The notes under the pieces were generated by a model. The model ran no database searches, had not been told where the DNA came from, and saw nothing but the letters and a program-made list of their open reading frames with translations. Below are positions 35,866-44,822 of a stretch of DNA of 64,000 nucleotides, one piece after another. Source of the stretch: Xanthomonas sp. CFBP 8443 (GTDB taxonomy: Bacteria > Pseudomonadota > Gammaproteobacteria > Xanthomonadales > Xanthomonadaceae); the NCBI RefSeq assembly GCF_025666195.1, contig NZ_CP102592.1, forward strand, positions 1,178,001-1,242,000, written 5' to 3'. How positions within the stretch are numbered: position 1 is the stretch's first letter; every line of letters starts with the position of its first letter. The position numbers and the translations under genes are program-made.

Positions 35866-36327
35866 TCAGCCTGCGCGCCAGCCCGGCGGTGCGGCGTCCT
35901 GGGCGGCCAGCGCGCGCAGGCGCTTGAACAGCACCGTGGTCTCGGCCACGTTCCAGACCCGCAGCGCCACTTCGAAGGTGTCCAGCGGCTTGGTCAGGAA
36001 ATCCTTGGCGCCCAGGCCGAGCGCGCGGTGGCGCGCGCTGCGGCTGGGGTCGGCGGTGAGCACGATCACCGGCAGGAAGCTGGATGGCCCGGCCAGCCGC
36101 GCCAGCTGTTCCAGGATCGCGTAGCCGTCCAGCTCCGGCATCATCAGGTCGAGCAGGATCAGGTCCGGCGCGAACGCCGAGACCAGGCCGAGCACGCGCT
36201 GCGGGTCGGTGGTCGCCACCACCTGCTGAAAGCCCTCGCGCTGCAGCAGGTCCTCGAGCAGGCGGACGTTGGCCGGTTCGTCATCGACGATCAGGATGCG
36301 CGAGGCCAGGACATCGTTGCGGGTCAT
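35866..36327 (-). CDS. Single-domain response regulator
   Basis: 153 residues with a receiver domain only: acidic pair in ILIVDDEPAN, phospho-acceptor in LILLDLMMPELDG (about Asp57), and LTKPLD with the conserved lysine near 111. No output domain follows, so it likely relays phosphate or binds a partner. The start overlaps the stop of the hybrid kinase gene (ATGA), making a three-gene operon with the LuxR-type regulator. Confidence 0.93.
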   Translation of the reverse strand: MTRNDVLASRILIVDDEPANVRLLEDLLQREGFQQVVATTDPQRVLGLVSAFAPDLILLDLMMPELDGYAILEQLARLAGPSSFLPVIVLTADPSRSARHRALGLGAKDFLTKPLDTFEVALRVWNVAETTVLFKRLRALAAQDAAPPGWRAG

Positions 36328-38234
36328 GCGAGTTGCCGGTCCAGGATGGTGAAGAATTCGGCCACGTCCAGCGGCTTGGTCAGGTAGGCGCGCACGTTGT
36401 CGCCCTGCACCCGCGCCAGCGTGGCCTCGGTCGCGTCGGCGCTGACCACCACCACCGGGATCGCCGCGGTGTGCGGCTGCTCGCGCAGTTGCCGCAGCAG
36501 TTCCTCGCCGTTGCCGTCGCTCAGGTGCAGGTCGAGCAGGATCAGGTCGGGGCGGGCCTGTTGCAACTGCGCGCGCGCCTGCACCAGCGTCGCCGCCTCG
36601 TGCAGGTGCCAGTGCGGGCGGCGCTCGACCAGGGTGCGGATCAACGCCTGGTTGGACGGGTTGTCCTCGATGCTCAGCACGCTGCGCTGGCCCGCGCCGG
36701 CCTGCGTCGCGGCGATGGCGGCCAGCGGCGCCGGCGCCTCGGCCGGGCGGTCCAGCGGCAGCGCGACCCAGAACCGCGAGCCTTCCGGGCTGCTCTCCAC
36801 CACGATGCGCCCGCCCATCGCCTCGGTCAGGCGCTTGCTCAGCGCCAGGCCCAGGCCGGTGCCTTCGATCGCCGAACGTTCCGCGCCGAGCCGCTCGAAC
36901 GGGGTGAACAGGCGCTGCACCTGCTCGGCCGACAGGCCATGGCCCTGGTCGTGCACCGCCACACCCAGGAACTCGCCCTGCGCTTCGGCGGTCACCCGCA
37001 CCTCGCCGCCGGGGCGGTTGAACTTGATCGCGTTGGACAGCAGGTTGATCAGCACCTGGCGCAGGCGCTGCGCGTCGGCGCGCACGGTCCAAGTCGGCGG
37101 GATTCGCAGCGGCAGCAGGACGATGCCATGCGCCTTGGCATCGGGCGCCACCAGCCCCAGCGCCTCCTCGACCGCCGCGCGCACCGGCACCGACCGCGGG
37201 CTCAGGTCGAGCTGGTCGGCTTCGATGCGGGCGATGTCCAGCAGCTCGGTGATCAGCCCGAGCAGGTGCCGCCCGGCGCCCAGGATGTGCTGCAGCTGGC
37301 CGCGCTGCGCCGGGTCGGGCAGGTCCATCTCCAGCACCTGCGCATAGCCGAGGATGGCGTTGAGCGGGGTGCGCAGCTCGTGGCTGCTGCGCGACAGGAA
37401 CTCGGTCTTGGCGCGGTTGGCGGTCTCGGCCTCGCGCCGCGCCGACTGCGCCTCGGCGGCGCGCGCGGCGAGCAGGGTGCTGGCCTCGTCCAGGCGCTGC
37501 GCGACCTGGCCCAGTTCGTCGCCGGTGCGCAGCTGCGGCGCCAGCGGCAGGCCTTCGCCCAGGCGGTCGGCGTTGGCCGACAGCACCCGCAGCCGCCGCG
37601 ACAGCGACGAGGCGAACCAGGCCACGGCGAACACCGCGCCGAGCCCGCCGAGCATCGCCGCGCACAGCGTGATCATCAGGTTGCGCTGGCGCAGCGCCTG
37701 CGCCTTGGCGGTGCGGACCTGCAGCTGCGCGGTCTCGTAGTTGCGCAGTTCGCGCAACTCGGCGCGCAGGATGTCGAGCTTGACCTTGCCTTCGCTGAGC
37801 TGGCGGATCTCCTCCTCGCGGCTCAGGTCCGGCGCCAGCAGCCGCCGCCAGCCTTGCATTTTCTCCGCGAACAGCGGCCGGATGCGGGCGAAGCGCTGCG
37901 CCTGCAGCGGATCGGTAATACGCTGTGACAGGCGCTGCACCACCGTCTGCAGGCGCGGCTCGGCATCGCGGTACGGGGTCAGGAACGCGTCCTGCCGCAC
38001 CAGCCGGTAGCCGCGCACGCCGGCGGCGGTCTCGGCCAGCAGCGCGTGCGCCTCGTACAGGTCGCTGAGCACTTCCAGGGTCTGGCGCACGTCGTTCTCG
38101 GCGGCGATGTTCTGCCGTTCCACGCTGTAGATCGCCACCAGCGCCGCCACCATCAGCAACAGCGGCAGGGTGACCACCGCCAGGCTCTTGCGGGTCAGCG
38201 GCCAATCGTTCCAGCGCAGCGCCAGCGCCCTCAC
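36324..38234 (-). CDS. Hybrid sensor histidine kinase with receiver domain
   Basis: 636 residues from a GTG at 38234 that overlaps the regulator stop (GTGA). TM1 about 17-36. A periplasmic four-helix CHASE3-like domain spans about 40-180, TM2 about 186-210, and a HAMP follows. HisKA has His285 (SSHELRTPLNAILGY). HATPase_c contains NLLSNAIKFN, DQGHGL and GTGLGLALSKRL. A C-terminal receiver (about 510-636) has LILLDLHLSDGNG and YLTKPLD. Probable phosphorelay to the adjacent single-domain regulator. Confidence 0.93.
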   Translation of the reverse strand: MRALALRWNDWPLTRKSLAVVTLPLLLMVAALVAIYSVERQNIAAENDVRQTLEVLSDLYEAHALLAETAAGVRGYRLVRQDAFLTPYRDAEPRLQTVVQRLSQRITDPLQAQRFARIRPLFAEKMQGWRRLLAPDLSREEEIRQLSEGKVKLDILRAELRELRNYETAQLQVRTAKAQALRQRNLMITLCAAMLGGLGAVFAVAWFASSLSRRLRVLSANADRLGEGLPLAPQLRTGDELGQVAQRLDEASTLLAARAAEAQSARREAETANRAKTEFLSRSSHELRTPLNAILGYAQVLEMDLPDPAQRGQLQHILGAGRHLLGLITELLDIARIEADQLDLSPRSVPVRAAVEEALGLVAPDAKAHGIVLLPLRIPPTWTVRADAQRLRQVLINLLSNAIKFNRPGGEVRVTAEAQGEFLGVAVHDQGHGLSAEQVQRLFTPFERLGAERSAIEGTGLGLALSKRLTEAMGGRIVVESSPEGSRFWVALPLDRPAEAPAPLAAIAATQAGAGQRSVLSIEDNPSNQALIRTLVERRPHWHLHEAATLVQARAQLQQARPDLILLDLHLSDGNGEELLRQLREQPHTAAIPVVVVSADATEATLARVQGDNVRAYLTKPLDVAEFFTILDRQLA

Positions 38235-38929
38235 AGCGCCACCCCGGCCTGCACCGCGTACACCGCGGCCTGGGTGCGATCGGCGACCTGCAGTTTCTGC
38301 AGGATGCGCTCCACGTGGACTTTGGCGGTGCCGGCGGAGATTCCCAGTTCCGCGCCCAGACCGGCATTGGTCAGGCCGCGCGGCAGCAGCGCCAGCACCT
38401 GCCGCTCGCGCGCGCTGAGCGCGCCGAGCCGGTCCGGTTGCGCGGGCTTCCTGCGCCGCGGCGCGCGCGCCGGTTCGGCCACCGCCGGCGCCAGCAGCGC
38501 GGCGATGGTGGCGATCGCCTGCACGTCGCCCGCAGCCGGCGCGGTACGCGCGTTCCAGCCTAGGCACAGCATGCCCAGCGGCGTGCCCAGCGCCGCGATC
38601 GGCACGCACAGTTCGCTCGCCTCGCCGGCGCGCGCGGCCAATCGCCAGGGCAGCGTCGCGCCGCCCATGGCCACGCTCGCGCCGGGCGGCAAGGCGTCGC
38701 CATGGCTGGCCAGCACCAGGCTGCGGGCGCCGCGCAGCGCCAGCACCGCCGCGTGCGGCGCATCCACCAGCTGCCGCGCCACGCGCAGCGCGGCGATGCC
38801 GGCCTGCCCCGCATCGAGCGCCGCGGCGACCGCGCCGGCCGCTTCGGCCACCGCCTGCCAGCGCGCGCTGTCGGCCGCGTCGCGTTGCAGCGCCTGGCGC
38901 CAATCGCCTGCGTTGAGGGGGCTTTGCAT
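38231..38929 (-). CDS. LuxR-type transcriptional regulator with GAF-like domain
   Basis: 232 residues. The N-terminal two-thirds resembles a GAF sensor domain ([20 protein letters not shown] and [20 protein letters not shown]). The C-terminal LuxR helix-turn-helix reads [20 protein letters not shown], then [20 protein letters not shown]. The start at 38929 is preferred because a palindrome sits just upstream. First gene of the operon with the hybrid kinase and receiver protein. It has no receiver domain, so it may respond to a ligand rather than phosphorylation. Confidence 0.9.
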   Translation of the reverse strand: MQSPLNAGDWRQALQRDAADSARWQAVAEAAGAVAAALDAGQAGIAALRVARQLVDAPHAAVLALRGARSLVLASHGDALPPGASVAMGGATLPWRLAARAGEASELCVPIAALGTPLGMLCLGWNARTAPAAGDVQAIATIAALLAPAVAEPARAPRRRKPAQPDRLGALSARERQVLALLPRGLTNAGLGAELGISAGTAKVHVERILQKLQVADRTQAAVYAVQAGVAL

Positions 38930-38940
38930 GGGCTCTCCAC

Positions 38941-38971
38941 TATGCCGAACGGCATATTCGAGGATATGCCG
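38941..38971. promoter_or_regulatory. Palindromic operator candidate TATGCCG-AA-CGGCATA
   Basis: A perfect 7-bp inverted repeat with 2-base spacer at 38941-38956, plus an extra TATGCCG half-site at 38965-38971. It lies 12 bases upstream of the LuxR-type gene start and in the divergent region before the SnoaL-like gene. It is a good candidate for autoregulation by the LuxR protein, unproven. Confidence 0.6.
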
Positions 38972-39056
38972 CCCGGCGGATTTTTCGCAAGCCGGCGCTG
39001 CCAATACTGGCCTCGCCCTGACACGGCACACCCATCACCCACAGCGGAGATCCACC

Positions 39057-39569
39057 ATGCGTCGCATCCTGTTCACCCTGGCACTGAGCCTGACCACCAC
39101 CACCGCGCTGGCGGCCCCGGCGATGAGCTACAGCGGCCAGCCGTCGCCGCCGACGGCGGGCGAGGAGCGCGAGATCGCCGGCCTGTTCGACCGCTGGAAC
39201 GCGGCGCTGGCCACCGGCAACGCCGAACGCGTCGCCGACCTGTATGCGCGCGACGGCGTGCTGCTGCCGACCGTGTCCAACCAGGTCCGCGCCAGCCGCG
39301 CCGAGATCGAGAACTACTTCAGCCATTTCCTGGCGGCCAAGCCGCGGGGCGTCATCAACTACCGCCAGGTGCGGCTGCTGGACGACGACAGCGCCGTCGA
39401 CGCCGGCGTCTACACCTTCACCCTGACCAATCCCGACGGCAGCACCCGCAAGGTGCAGGCGCGCTACACCTTCGTGTACGAGAAGCGCGACGGCCAGTGG
39501 CTGATCATCAACCACCACAGCTCGGCGATGCCCGAAGCGGGCGGCGGCAGCAAGACCGCGGCGCACTGA
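39057..39569 (+). CDS. Exported SnoaL-like / SgcJ-family protein
   Basis: 170 residues. A signal peptide ends ALAAPA (about residue 20). The rest is one cone-shaped alpha+beta domain of the NTF2/SnoaL-like type, related to CaMKII association domains: [57 protein letters not shown]. Such domains bind small ligands or self-associate. No catalytic role can be assigned. Divergent from the LuxR operon across a palindrome. Confidence 0.88.
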   Translation: MRRILFTLALSLTTTTALAAPAMSYSGQPSPPTAGEEREIAGLFDRWNAALATGNAERVADLYARDGVLLPTVSNQVRASRAEIENYFSHFLAAKPRGVINYRQVRLLDDDSAVDAGVYTFTLTNPDGSTRKVQARYTFVYEKRDGQWLIINHHSSAMPEAGGGSKTAAH

Positions 39570-39721
39570 CCGGCCGGCCGCTGCGGCGCATGCGCGCGGT
39601 TTGGCCAGGCCCGCCGGGCGGCGCGTGCCGCCGCCGCGGGCACGCCGCGCCGCGCACCTTGAAAGCCGGCCCCGGCAGCGCCATCCACAAGGCATCCCTT
39701 TCGATGCCAGGAGTCCGCGCC

Positions 39722-40372
39722 ATGTTGGGAATCGGTGCCTTCAAGCAGCGCCTGCCGCGCCCGGGCGAAAGCCTGCCCGGCCGCAGCGAGCCGCTGCCGC
39801 TGCACAACCGCCATTTCGTCAATGGCCACCCGCTGCGCGACACCTTCGCCGGCATGCAGCAGGTGCAGTTCGGCCTGGGCTGCTTCTGGGGCGCCGAGCG
39901 CAAGTTCTGGTCGCTGCCGGGCGTGTTCAGCACGGCGGTCGGCTATGCCGGCGGGCAGACCCCCAACGCCACCTACCGGGAAGTGTGCTCCGGCCAGACC
40001 GGTCACACCGAGGCGGTGCTGGTGGTGTACGACCCGCACGCGGTGACCTTCGAACAGTTGCTGCAGACCTTCTGGGAAAGCCACGACCCGACCCAGGGCA
40101 TGCGCCAGGGCAACGACACCGGCACCCAGTACCGTTCGGCGATCTACTGCAGCACGCAGGCGCAGCACGACGCGGCGATCGCCAGCCGCGACGCCTACCA
40201 GCTGCGCCTGCGCGCGGCCGGCTATGGCGAGATCACCACCGAGATCCTGTACCCGGCGCCGCCGTTCTACTACGCCGAGGACGAGCATCAGCAGTACCTG
40301 GCCAAGAACCCGGGCGGCTACTGCGGCTTGGGCGGCACCGGGATCAGCTGCCCGCTCGGCCTGGAGGCCTGA
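39722..40372 (+). CDS. msrA: Peptide methionine sulfoxide reductase MsrA
   Basis: 216 residues. Reduces methionine-S-sulfoxide in proteins. The catalytic Cys54 lies in [11 protein letters not shown]. Conserved [20 protein letters not shown] and FWESHDPTQ follow, with resolving cysteines in the C-terminal [14 protein letters not shown]. An N-terminal extension of about 45 residues matches other gammaproteobacterial MsrA proteins. The peroxide-response genes lie a few kilobases downstream. Confidence 0.97.
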   Translation: MLGIGAFKQRLPRPGESLPGRSEPLPLHNRHFVNGHPLRDTFAGMQQVQFGLGCFWGAERKFWSLPGVFSTAVGYAGGQTPNATYREVCSGQTGHTEAVLVVYDPHAVTFEQLLQTFWESHDPTQGMRQGNDTGTQYRSAIYCSTQAQHDAAIASRDAYQLRLRAAGYGEITTEILYPAPPFYYAEDEHQQYLAKNPGGYCGLGGTGISCPLGLEA

Positions 40373-40390
40373 GCCGGCGCGGCCAATGCT

Positions 40391-40418
40391 GCGCGCGCCG
40401 GTTTCGGCCGGCGCGCGC
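40391..40418. terminator. Bidirectional terminator-like hairpin
   Basis: GCGCGCGCCGG (40391-40401) pairs perfectly with CCGGCGCGCGC (40408-40418) around a 6-base loop. It sits between the convergent msrA and DJ-1/PfpI stops, 18 and 2 bases away. Confidence 0.7.
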
Positions 40419-40420
40419 GG

Positions 40421-40990
40421 TCACAGGAATTCGGCGGCGAACATCTGCCGCATCTGCGCGATCTGTTCCTCGCGTTCGGGATGCAGCACGCGCAGGCATT
40501 CCACCGCGAAGCCGACCGGGCTGGTACCCGGCGCAGTGATCAGCCCGCCCGCGCTCACCACCTTCTGGTCCAGATAGTGCGCGGTACCGGCGTAGACGCC
40601 GACGTGCTCGCGCAGGAACGCTTCGGAATTGCTGGTGTGCGGCCGCGTATCCAGCAGTCCGGCATAGGCCGCGGCCAGGGTCGCGCCGCAGATCGCCGCG
40701 ACCGCGCGGCTGGCGTCGAGGCGTTGTTGCAGCAGTGCGCTGAGTCCGGGAATCTCGCCGGCCTGCCAGCGATCGCTGCCTGGCAGCAGCCACAGGTCCG
40801 CGTCCAGCGGCGCCAGGTCCGACAGCGCGTAGTCCGGATGCAGGCTCAGTCCGCCGATCGAGGCGACCGGCTTGCCGTCGATGCTGGCGACCTGGATCTC
40901 GTCGCCGAACCACGCTCGCGCCGCTGGCAGGATGGTGCCGATTTCCCAGTCCGCCACGCCGTCGACCATCACCACCGCGATCGTTGCCAT
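40421..40990 (-). CDS. DJ-1/PfpI-family protein
   Basis: 189 residues, class I glutamine amidotransferase-like fold. The nucleophile elbow is AICGATLAAAYAGLL with Cys near residue 101, and a conserved acidic residue lies in VMVDGVADWEIG near the N-terminus. Members act as chaperones, glyoxalases or isonitrile hydratases. AGGLITAPGTSPVGFA resembles YajL/ThiJ-type proteins. The substrate is undefined. Confidence 0.88.
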   Translation of the reverse strand: MATIAVVMVDGVADWEIGTILPAARAWFGDEIQVASIDGKPVASIGGLSLHPDYALSDLAPLDADLWLLPGSDRWQAGEIPGLSALLQQRLDASRAVAAICGATLAAAYAGLLDTRPHTSNSEAFLREHVGVYAGTAHYLDQKVVSAGGLITAPGTSPVGFAVECLRVLHPEREEQIAQMRQMFAAEFL

Positions 40991-41311
40991 TGCCGCCCCC
41001 TCTGTTGTCGAGCCGGCAGCATAGCCGGCCAAAAGTTGCGACGGCGCCAACGCCGAGCCGTGAATACCGTCGGCGATGCGCGTCGTGTCCGCGGCGTTGG
41101 CCGTCGTTATGGAAGCTGCGTTCGGCGCGCCATCGCTCTTTGCATCGACGGCGCCGGATCCAATCGGGGAAACGCAACGGCGGCGGCGAAGCGACCATTC
41201 GCCTGCCCATTCCGTATTCGCTATTTTTCATTCCCGGTTCCGCGAAAGCGCCAGGCAAAAAAAGAGCGGCGTCGCCGCCGCTCTGAGATCGCACCGTTGC
41301 GGAACTGCCGG
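40991..41311. other. Intergenic region between tal and the DJ-1/PfpI gene
   Basis: 321 bases, both neighbours on the minus strand. It contains the tal terminator (41257-41284) and must contain the PfpI promoter. I could not identify the promoter with confidence. Confidence 0.5.
41257..41284 (-). terminator. Rho-independent terminator of tal
   Basis: AGAGCGGCG (41263-41271) pairs perfectly with CGCCGCTCT (41276-41284), loop TCGC. Read on the minus strand the stem is followed by seven T residues (41263-41257). It begins 28 bases past the tal stop. It is the clearest intrinsic terminator in the window. Confidence 0.92.
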
Positions 41312-42280
41312 TCAGCCGACCAGCTTCTTCCGGATCGTGTCGCGCAGCGCCTGCAGGTCCTTGGCGAAGGTGTCGATGCCACTGGCCAGCTTCTCGGTCG
41401 CCATCGGATCGGCGGCCAGGTCGGCGGCGAACTGCTGTGCGTCGATCGCCGTGATCGCCGCGCCATCGGCCTGCTCGGGCGAGAGCTTGCGCGGCAGCTC
41501 GCCATGGTCGGCGTCGAGCTTTTCCAGCAACTCCGGTGAGATGGTCAGGCGGTCGCAGCCGGCCAGCGCTTCGATCTGCGCGGTGGAACGGAACGAGGCG
41601 CCCATCACCACCGTCTGCGAACCGCGGCGCTTGAACTCGGCATAGACGCCGCGCACGAACTGCACGCCCGGGTCTTCGTCGATGTTCGCCGGGGTCTGCC
41701 CGTTGGCCACGTACCAGTCCAGGATGCGGCCGACGAACGGGGAAATCAGGAACACGCCGGCCTCGGCGCAGGCCAGCGCCTGGGTGCGGTTGAAGATCAG
41801 CGTCAGGTTGCAGTCGATGCCGTCCTTCTGCAGCTGGCGCGCGGCCTCGATGCCTTCCCAGGTCGCGGCGACCTTGATCAGGATCTTGTCCTTGGACACG
41901 CCGCGCTCGGCGTACATCGCCACGAACTTGTGCGCCTTGGCGATGGTCGCGGCGGTGTCGTGGGCCAGGTCGGCGTCCACCTCGGTGGACACGCGCCCGG
42001 GCACCAGCGCGCTGAGCTTGCTGCCCACGCCGATGGTCAGGCGGTCGGCGATCTCGTCGACCAGCGCGGCATGGTCGCCGTCCTGGCTGTGGGCCCAGGC
42101 CAGAGCCTCGTCGATCAGGTCGGCGTAGACCGGCAGATCCAGGGCTTTCTTCACCAGGGTCGGGTTGGTGGTGCAATCCACCGGCTTGAGCCGCTTGATC
42201 GCATCGTAGTCGCCGGTATCGGCCACGACCACGGACAACTCGCGCAGCTGGGCCAACTTGGAGGGAGCGGAAGACGTCAT
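41312..42280 (-). CDS. tal: Transaldolase
   Basis: 322 residues. Non-oxidative pentose phosphate enzyme that moves a dihydroxyacetone unit between sugar phosphates. The Schiff-base Lys136 lies in [14 protein letters not shown]. Other conserved parts are DCTTNPTLV near 35-43, [11 protein letters not shown] and [12 protein letters not shown]. Length and motifs fit the classical TalB type. It is monocistronic by its strong terminator. Confidence 0.97.
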   Translation of the reverse strand: MTSSAPSKLAQLRELSVVVADTGDYDAIKRLKPVDCTTNPTLVKKALDLPVYADLIDEALAWAHSQDGDHAALVDEIADRLTIGVGSKLSALVPGRVSTEVDADLAHDTAATIAKAHKFVAMYAERGVSKDKILIKVAATWEGIEAARQLQKDGIDCNLTLIFNRTQALACAEAGVFLISPFVGRILDWYVANGQTPANIDEDPGVQFVRGVYAEFKRRGSQTVVMGASFRSTAQIEALAGCDRLTISPELLEKLDADHGELPRKLSPEQADGAAITAIDAQQFAADLAADPMATEKLASGIDTFAKDLQALRDTIRKKLVG

Positions 42281-42325
42281 CGGCAGTTCTCGTAACGGAT
42301 GAAATGGAGGATAAGCCCGCGCACG

Positions 42326-42766
42326 TTAACCCGCCGCGTGCGTGAAGTCGCCCGCGGCTTCGGGCTGGTAGTGCAGCGCGGTCACGCGCAGGCGCAGCGC
42401 GCGGCCGCCGGGGCCCTGCCAGTCGATCGACTGGCCCACCGCCAGGCCGAGCAGGGCGCTGCCGACCGGCGCCAGCACCGAGACGCGGCCTTGCGCGGCA
42501 TCGGCCTCGTGCGGATAGACCAGGGTCAGCTGGTGGCGTTCGCCATGCAGTTCGTCCTCGCATTCCACGCGCGAGTGCATGGTGACGATGCCGGCGGGAA
42601 TCTGTTCGGGCGCCATCACGGTGGCGCGGCCGAGTTCGGCGGCCAGCGCGAGCGCGGCCGGTTGCTGGCTCAGGGCGGGGGATTCGAGCAAGGCCTCAAG
42701 ACGGGCCAGGTCGTGGCTGGAAACGATCAACGAGGGGGGCAGGCCGCTTTGCGGTTGCGAGGACAT
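42326..42766 (-). CDS. Rnk-like nucleoside diphosphate kinase regulator (GreA/GreB C-domain)
   Basis: 146 residues. An N-terminal helical hairpin (IVSSHDLARLEALLESPALS) shorter than in Gre factors is followed by the FKBP-like GreA/GreB C-terminal domain: RVECEDELHGERHQLTLVYP and VSVLAPVGSALLGLAVGQSI. This is the Rnk architecture, a Gre-fold protein that binds RNA polymerase but lacks the long coiled coil. Divergence from rnk is enough that I leave the symbol empty. Confidence 0.87.
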   Translation of the reverse strand: MSSQPQSGLPPSLIVSSHDLARLEALLESPALSQQPAALALAAELGRATVMAPEQIPAGIVTMHSRVECEDELHGERHQLTLVYPHEADAAQGRVSVLAPVGSALLGLAVGQSIDWQGPGGRALRLRVTALHYQPEAAGDFTHAAG

Positions 42767-42864
42767 GACAGACTCCTTGGGTCACGAAAAAGGCGGCGCT
42801 GCGAGGCGCCGCCCGGATGGCGCTGGCTGTCGCGTGGCACCGGCCGCCTGGCCGGTGGCCGCGC

Positions 42865-43659
42865 TCAGACAGCGGTAGGGATGTGCTGCGACGGCAGCAG
42901 CTGTTCCAGCACCGCCAGCAACAGCGGACCGTCGAACAGGGCGGTATAGCTGACGCTGACCTTGCTGCCGCCACGCAGCTGGAACTGCAGGCGCGAGGTC
43001 CACGCCGACACGTCCATGCCGACGATGTCGTCGACACGGATCTCGTTGCCGGCGAAGGCGATGCGCTCGCGGCTCAGCTGCACGGTGTCGAGCGGGCCGC
43101 GGGTGAAGCCCTTCATGTTGACCGCAAATTCGCGGGCGATCGCACCGGCCGTGGTGACCATGCGGAAGCTCACGCTCTGCCCGGCATCGAGCTGGGCCAT
43201 CAGCACCGGCACGCGCGCCTGCAGATAACCCTGCATGAAGCGGTCGAGGAACTTGTGGTAGCCGCCGATGTTGCCGTTGGCGGCTTGCCACTGTTCCTGG
43301 CCTTCGCGGCGCCAGCCGAGGTTGACCGAGAGGCCGGCGCGATAGAACTGGCAGGTCTCGACGATGTCGCCGTAGAGGTAGGTGCCGTCGCTGCGCTCGG
43401 GGAATCGGCGCACGCCCAGTTCGCCCTGTTCCCAGCCGCCGCGGCGGATCGCCCAGCCCAGCAGGATCGTCAGCACGCCGACCGATGCCAGGCCGAGCAT
43501 GATCCATTGCAGCGTCTGCGCCGCTTCCGGCGCGACCTTGTCGCGGACCACGAACAGCAGCACGCCGCAGGCCAGCAACGCCAGGCCGAACAGCATGACC
43601 AGGATCGACAGCGTCGCATTGTTGCGATGGCGGCCGAGCACGGTTCCGATGGAGGTCAT
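42865..43659 (-). CDS. Two-helix membrane protein of unknown function
   Basis: 264 residues. Two adjacent membrane helices near the N-terminus (LSILVMLFGLALLACGVLLFVV and IMLGLASVGVLTILLGWAI). The rest is a soluble beta-rich domain with VETCQFYRAGLSVNLGWRRE and SVSFRMVTTAGAIAREFAV, resembling DUF6585-type pleckstrin-like domains. It sits two genes from ahpF just after oxyR; an orfX follows oxyR in Xanthomonas, but I cannot confirm this is the same gene. Confidence 0.72.
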   Translation of the reverse strand: MTSIGTVLGRHRNNATLSILVMLFGLALLACGVLLFVVRDKVAPEAAQTLQWIMLGLASVGVLTILLGWAIRRGGWEQGELGVRRFPERSDGTYLYGDIVETCQFYRAGLSVNLGWRREGQEQWQAANGNIGGYHKFLDRFMQGYLQARVPVLMAQLDAGQSVSFRMVTTAGAIAREFAVNMKGFTRGPLDTVQLSRERIAFAGNEIRVDDIVGMDVSAWTSRLQFQLRGGSKVSVSYTALFDGPLLLAVLEQLLPSQHIPTAV

Positions 43660-43759
43660 CGCAATCCTTTCCCAAGTAATGGGGCGGGATTGTCTCACTC
43701 CCGGCAGCAACCCGGCGTTAGCGCCGCCCAGGCAGGTTGCGCCCGTGCCGCTGCATCGC

Positions 43760-44725
43760 TCAGGCCGCTGCAACCGGCGGCGGCGCGGTGGTGACCGCGG
43801 CGACCGCCGCAGGTGCGGCCTTGGCCGACAGCAGCGCCTCGGGCAAGGCCTTGAACAGTTGCGCCAACTGCTGCAGGAAATCGCTCATCGCCGAGCTGCG
43901 GCGCCACAGCATCGCGATGCGCCGGCTCGGGCCGGCGGCGTCGTCGAAGCGCAGCAGATGGATATTGGAGGAGCTGGCCACCGGCGGCTGCACCGCCAGC
44001 AGCGGCAGCAGAGTGACGCCGACGTTGGCGGCGACCATCTGCCGCAGCGTCTCCAGGCTGGTGGCCTGGAATTCGGCCTTTTCCAGCGCGCCGGACAGGT
44101 GGCACACGTCCAGCGCCTGTTCGCGCAGGCAATGCCCGTCCTCCAGCAACAGCAGCCGCTGCTGGTGCAGCTCGCTCAGGCTCAGCGAATCGCGCTTGGC
44201 CAGCGGATGGTTTTCCGGCACCGCCAAGACGAACGGTTCTTCGAACAGGAACTCGCTGTGCAACTGGTCGTCGTGCAGCGGCAGCGCCAGCAGCGCCGCG
44301 TCGAGCCGGCCTTCGCGCAGGCGGCTCAGCAGGACGTCGCTCTTTTCCTCGATCAGCAGCAGTTCCAGCTGCGGGAAGCGCTCGCGGATGCTCGGGATCA
44401 CGTGCGGCAGCAGGTACGGGCCCAGCGTCGGGAAGATGCCCAGGCGCACTGTGCCCGCTTCCGGATCCTGGCTGCGCCGCGCCGCTTCCTTCATCTGCTC
44501 GACCTCGGCGACGATGCCGCGCGCGCGGCTGGCCGCCTCGCGCCCGGCCGGGGTCAGCATGACCTTGCGCGGCGCGCGCTCGACCAGCGGCACGCCCAGT
44601 TCGTCCTCGAGCTTCTTGATCTGCGTGGACAACGTCGGCTGGCTGACGAAGCACGCCGCCGCGGCGCGCCCGAAATGCTTGTGATCGGCCAGCGCCACCA
44701 GGTACTTCAGATCACGCAGGTTCAT
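43760..44725 (-). CDS. oxyR: Peroxide-sensing LysR-type regulator OxyR
   Basis: 321 residues. N-terminal LysR helix-turn-helix (FGRAAAACFVSQPTLSTQIKK). The redox pair is exactly conserved at Cys199 and Cys208 in EDGHCLREQALDVC; oxidation forms a disulfide and activates peroxide-defence genes. The effector domain is otherwise standard, with an Ala/Pro-rich C-terminal tail beyond the usual length. Transcribed with the upstream ahpC-ahpF genes on the same strand, the order known in Xanthomonas. Confidence 0.97.
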   Translation of the reverse strand: MNLRDLKYLVALADHKHFGRAAAACFVSQPTLSTQIKKLEDELGVPLVERAPRKVMLTPAGREAASRARGIVAEVEQMKEAARRSQDPEAGTVRLGIFPTLGPYLLPHVIPSIRERFPQLELLLIEEKSDVLLSRLREGRLDAALLALPLHDDQLHSEFLFEEPFVLAVPENHPLAKRDSLSLSELHQQRLLLLEDGHCLREQALDVCHLSGALEKAEFQATSLETLRQMVAANVGVTLLPLLAVQPPVASSSNIHLLRFDDAAGPSRRIAMLWRRSSAMSDFLQQLAQLFKALPEALLSAKAAPAAVAAVTTAPPPVAAA

Positions 44726-44822
44726 CGGCAGGTTCCTTGGCGGTGCGGTCGGCGCGGCGTGGGGTTGCTCGCCCCGGAACAGCATAGGCCCCGCGCCGGG
44801 TCGCGGCGCGGGGCAGGTCGGA

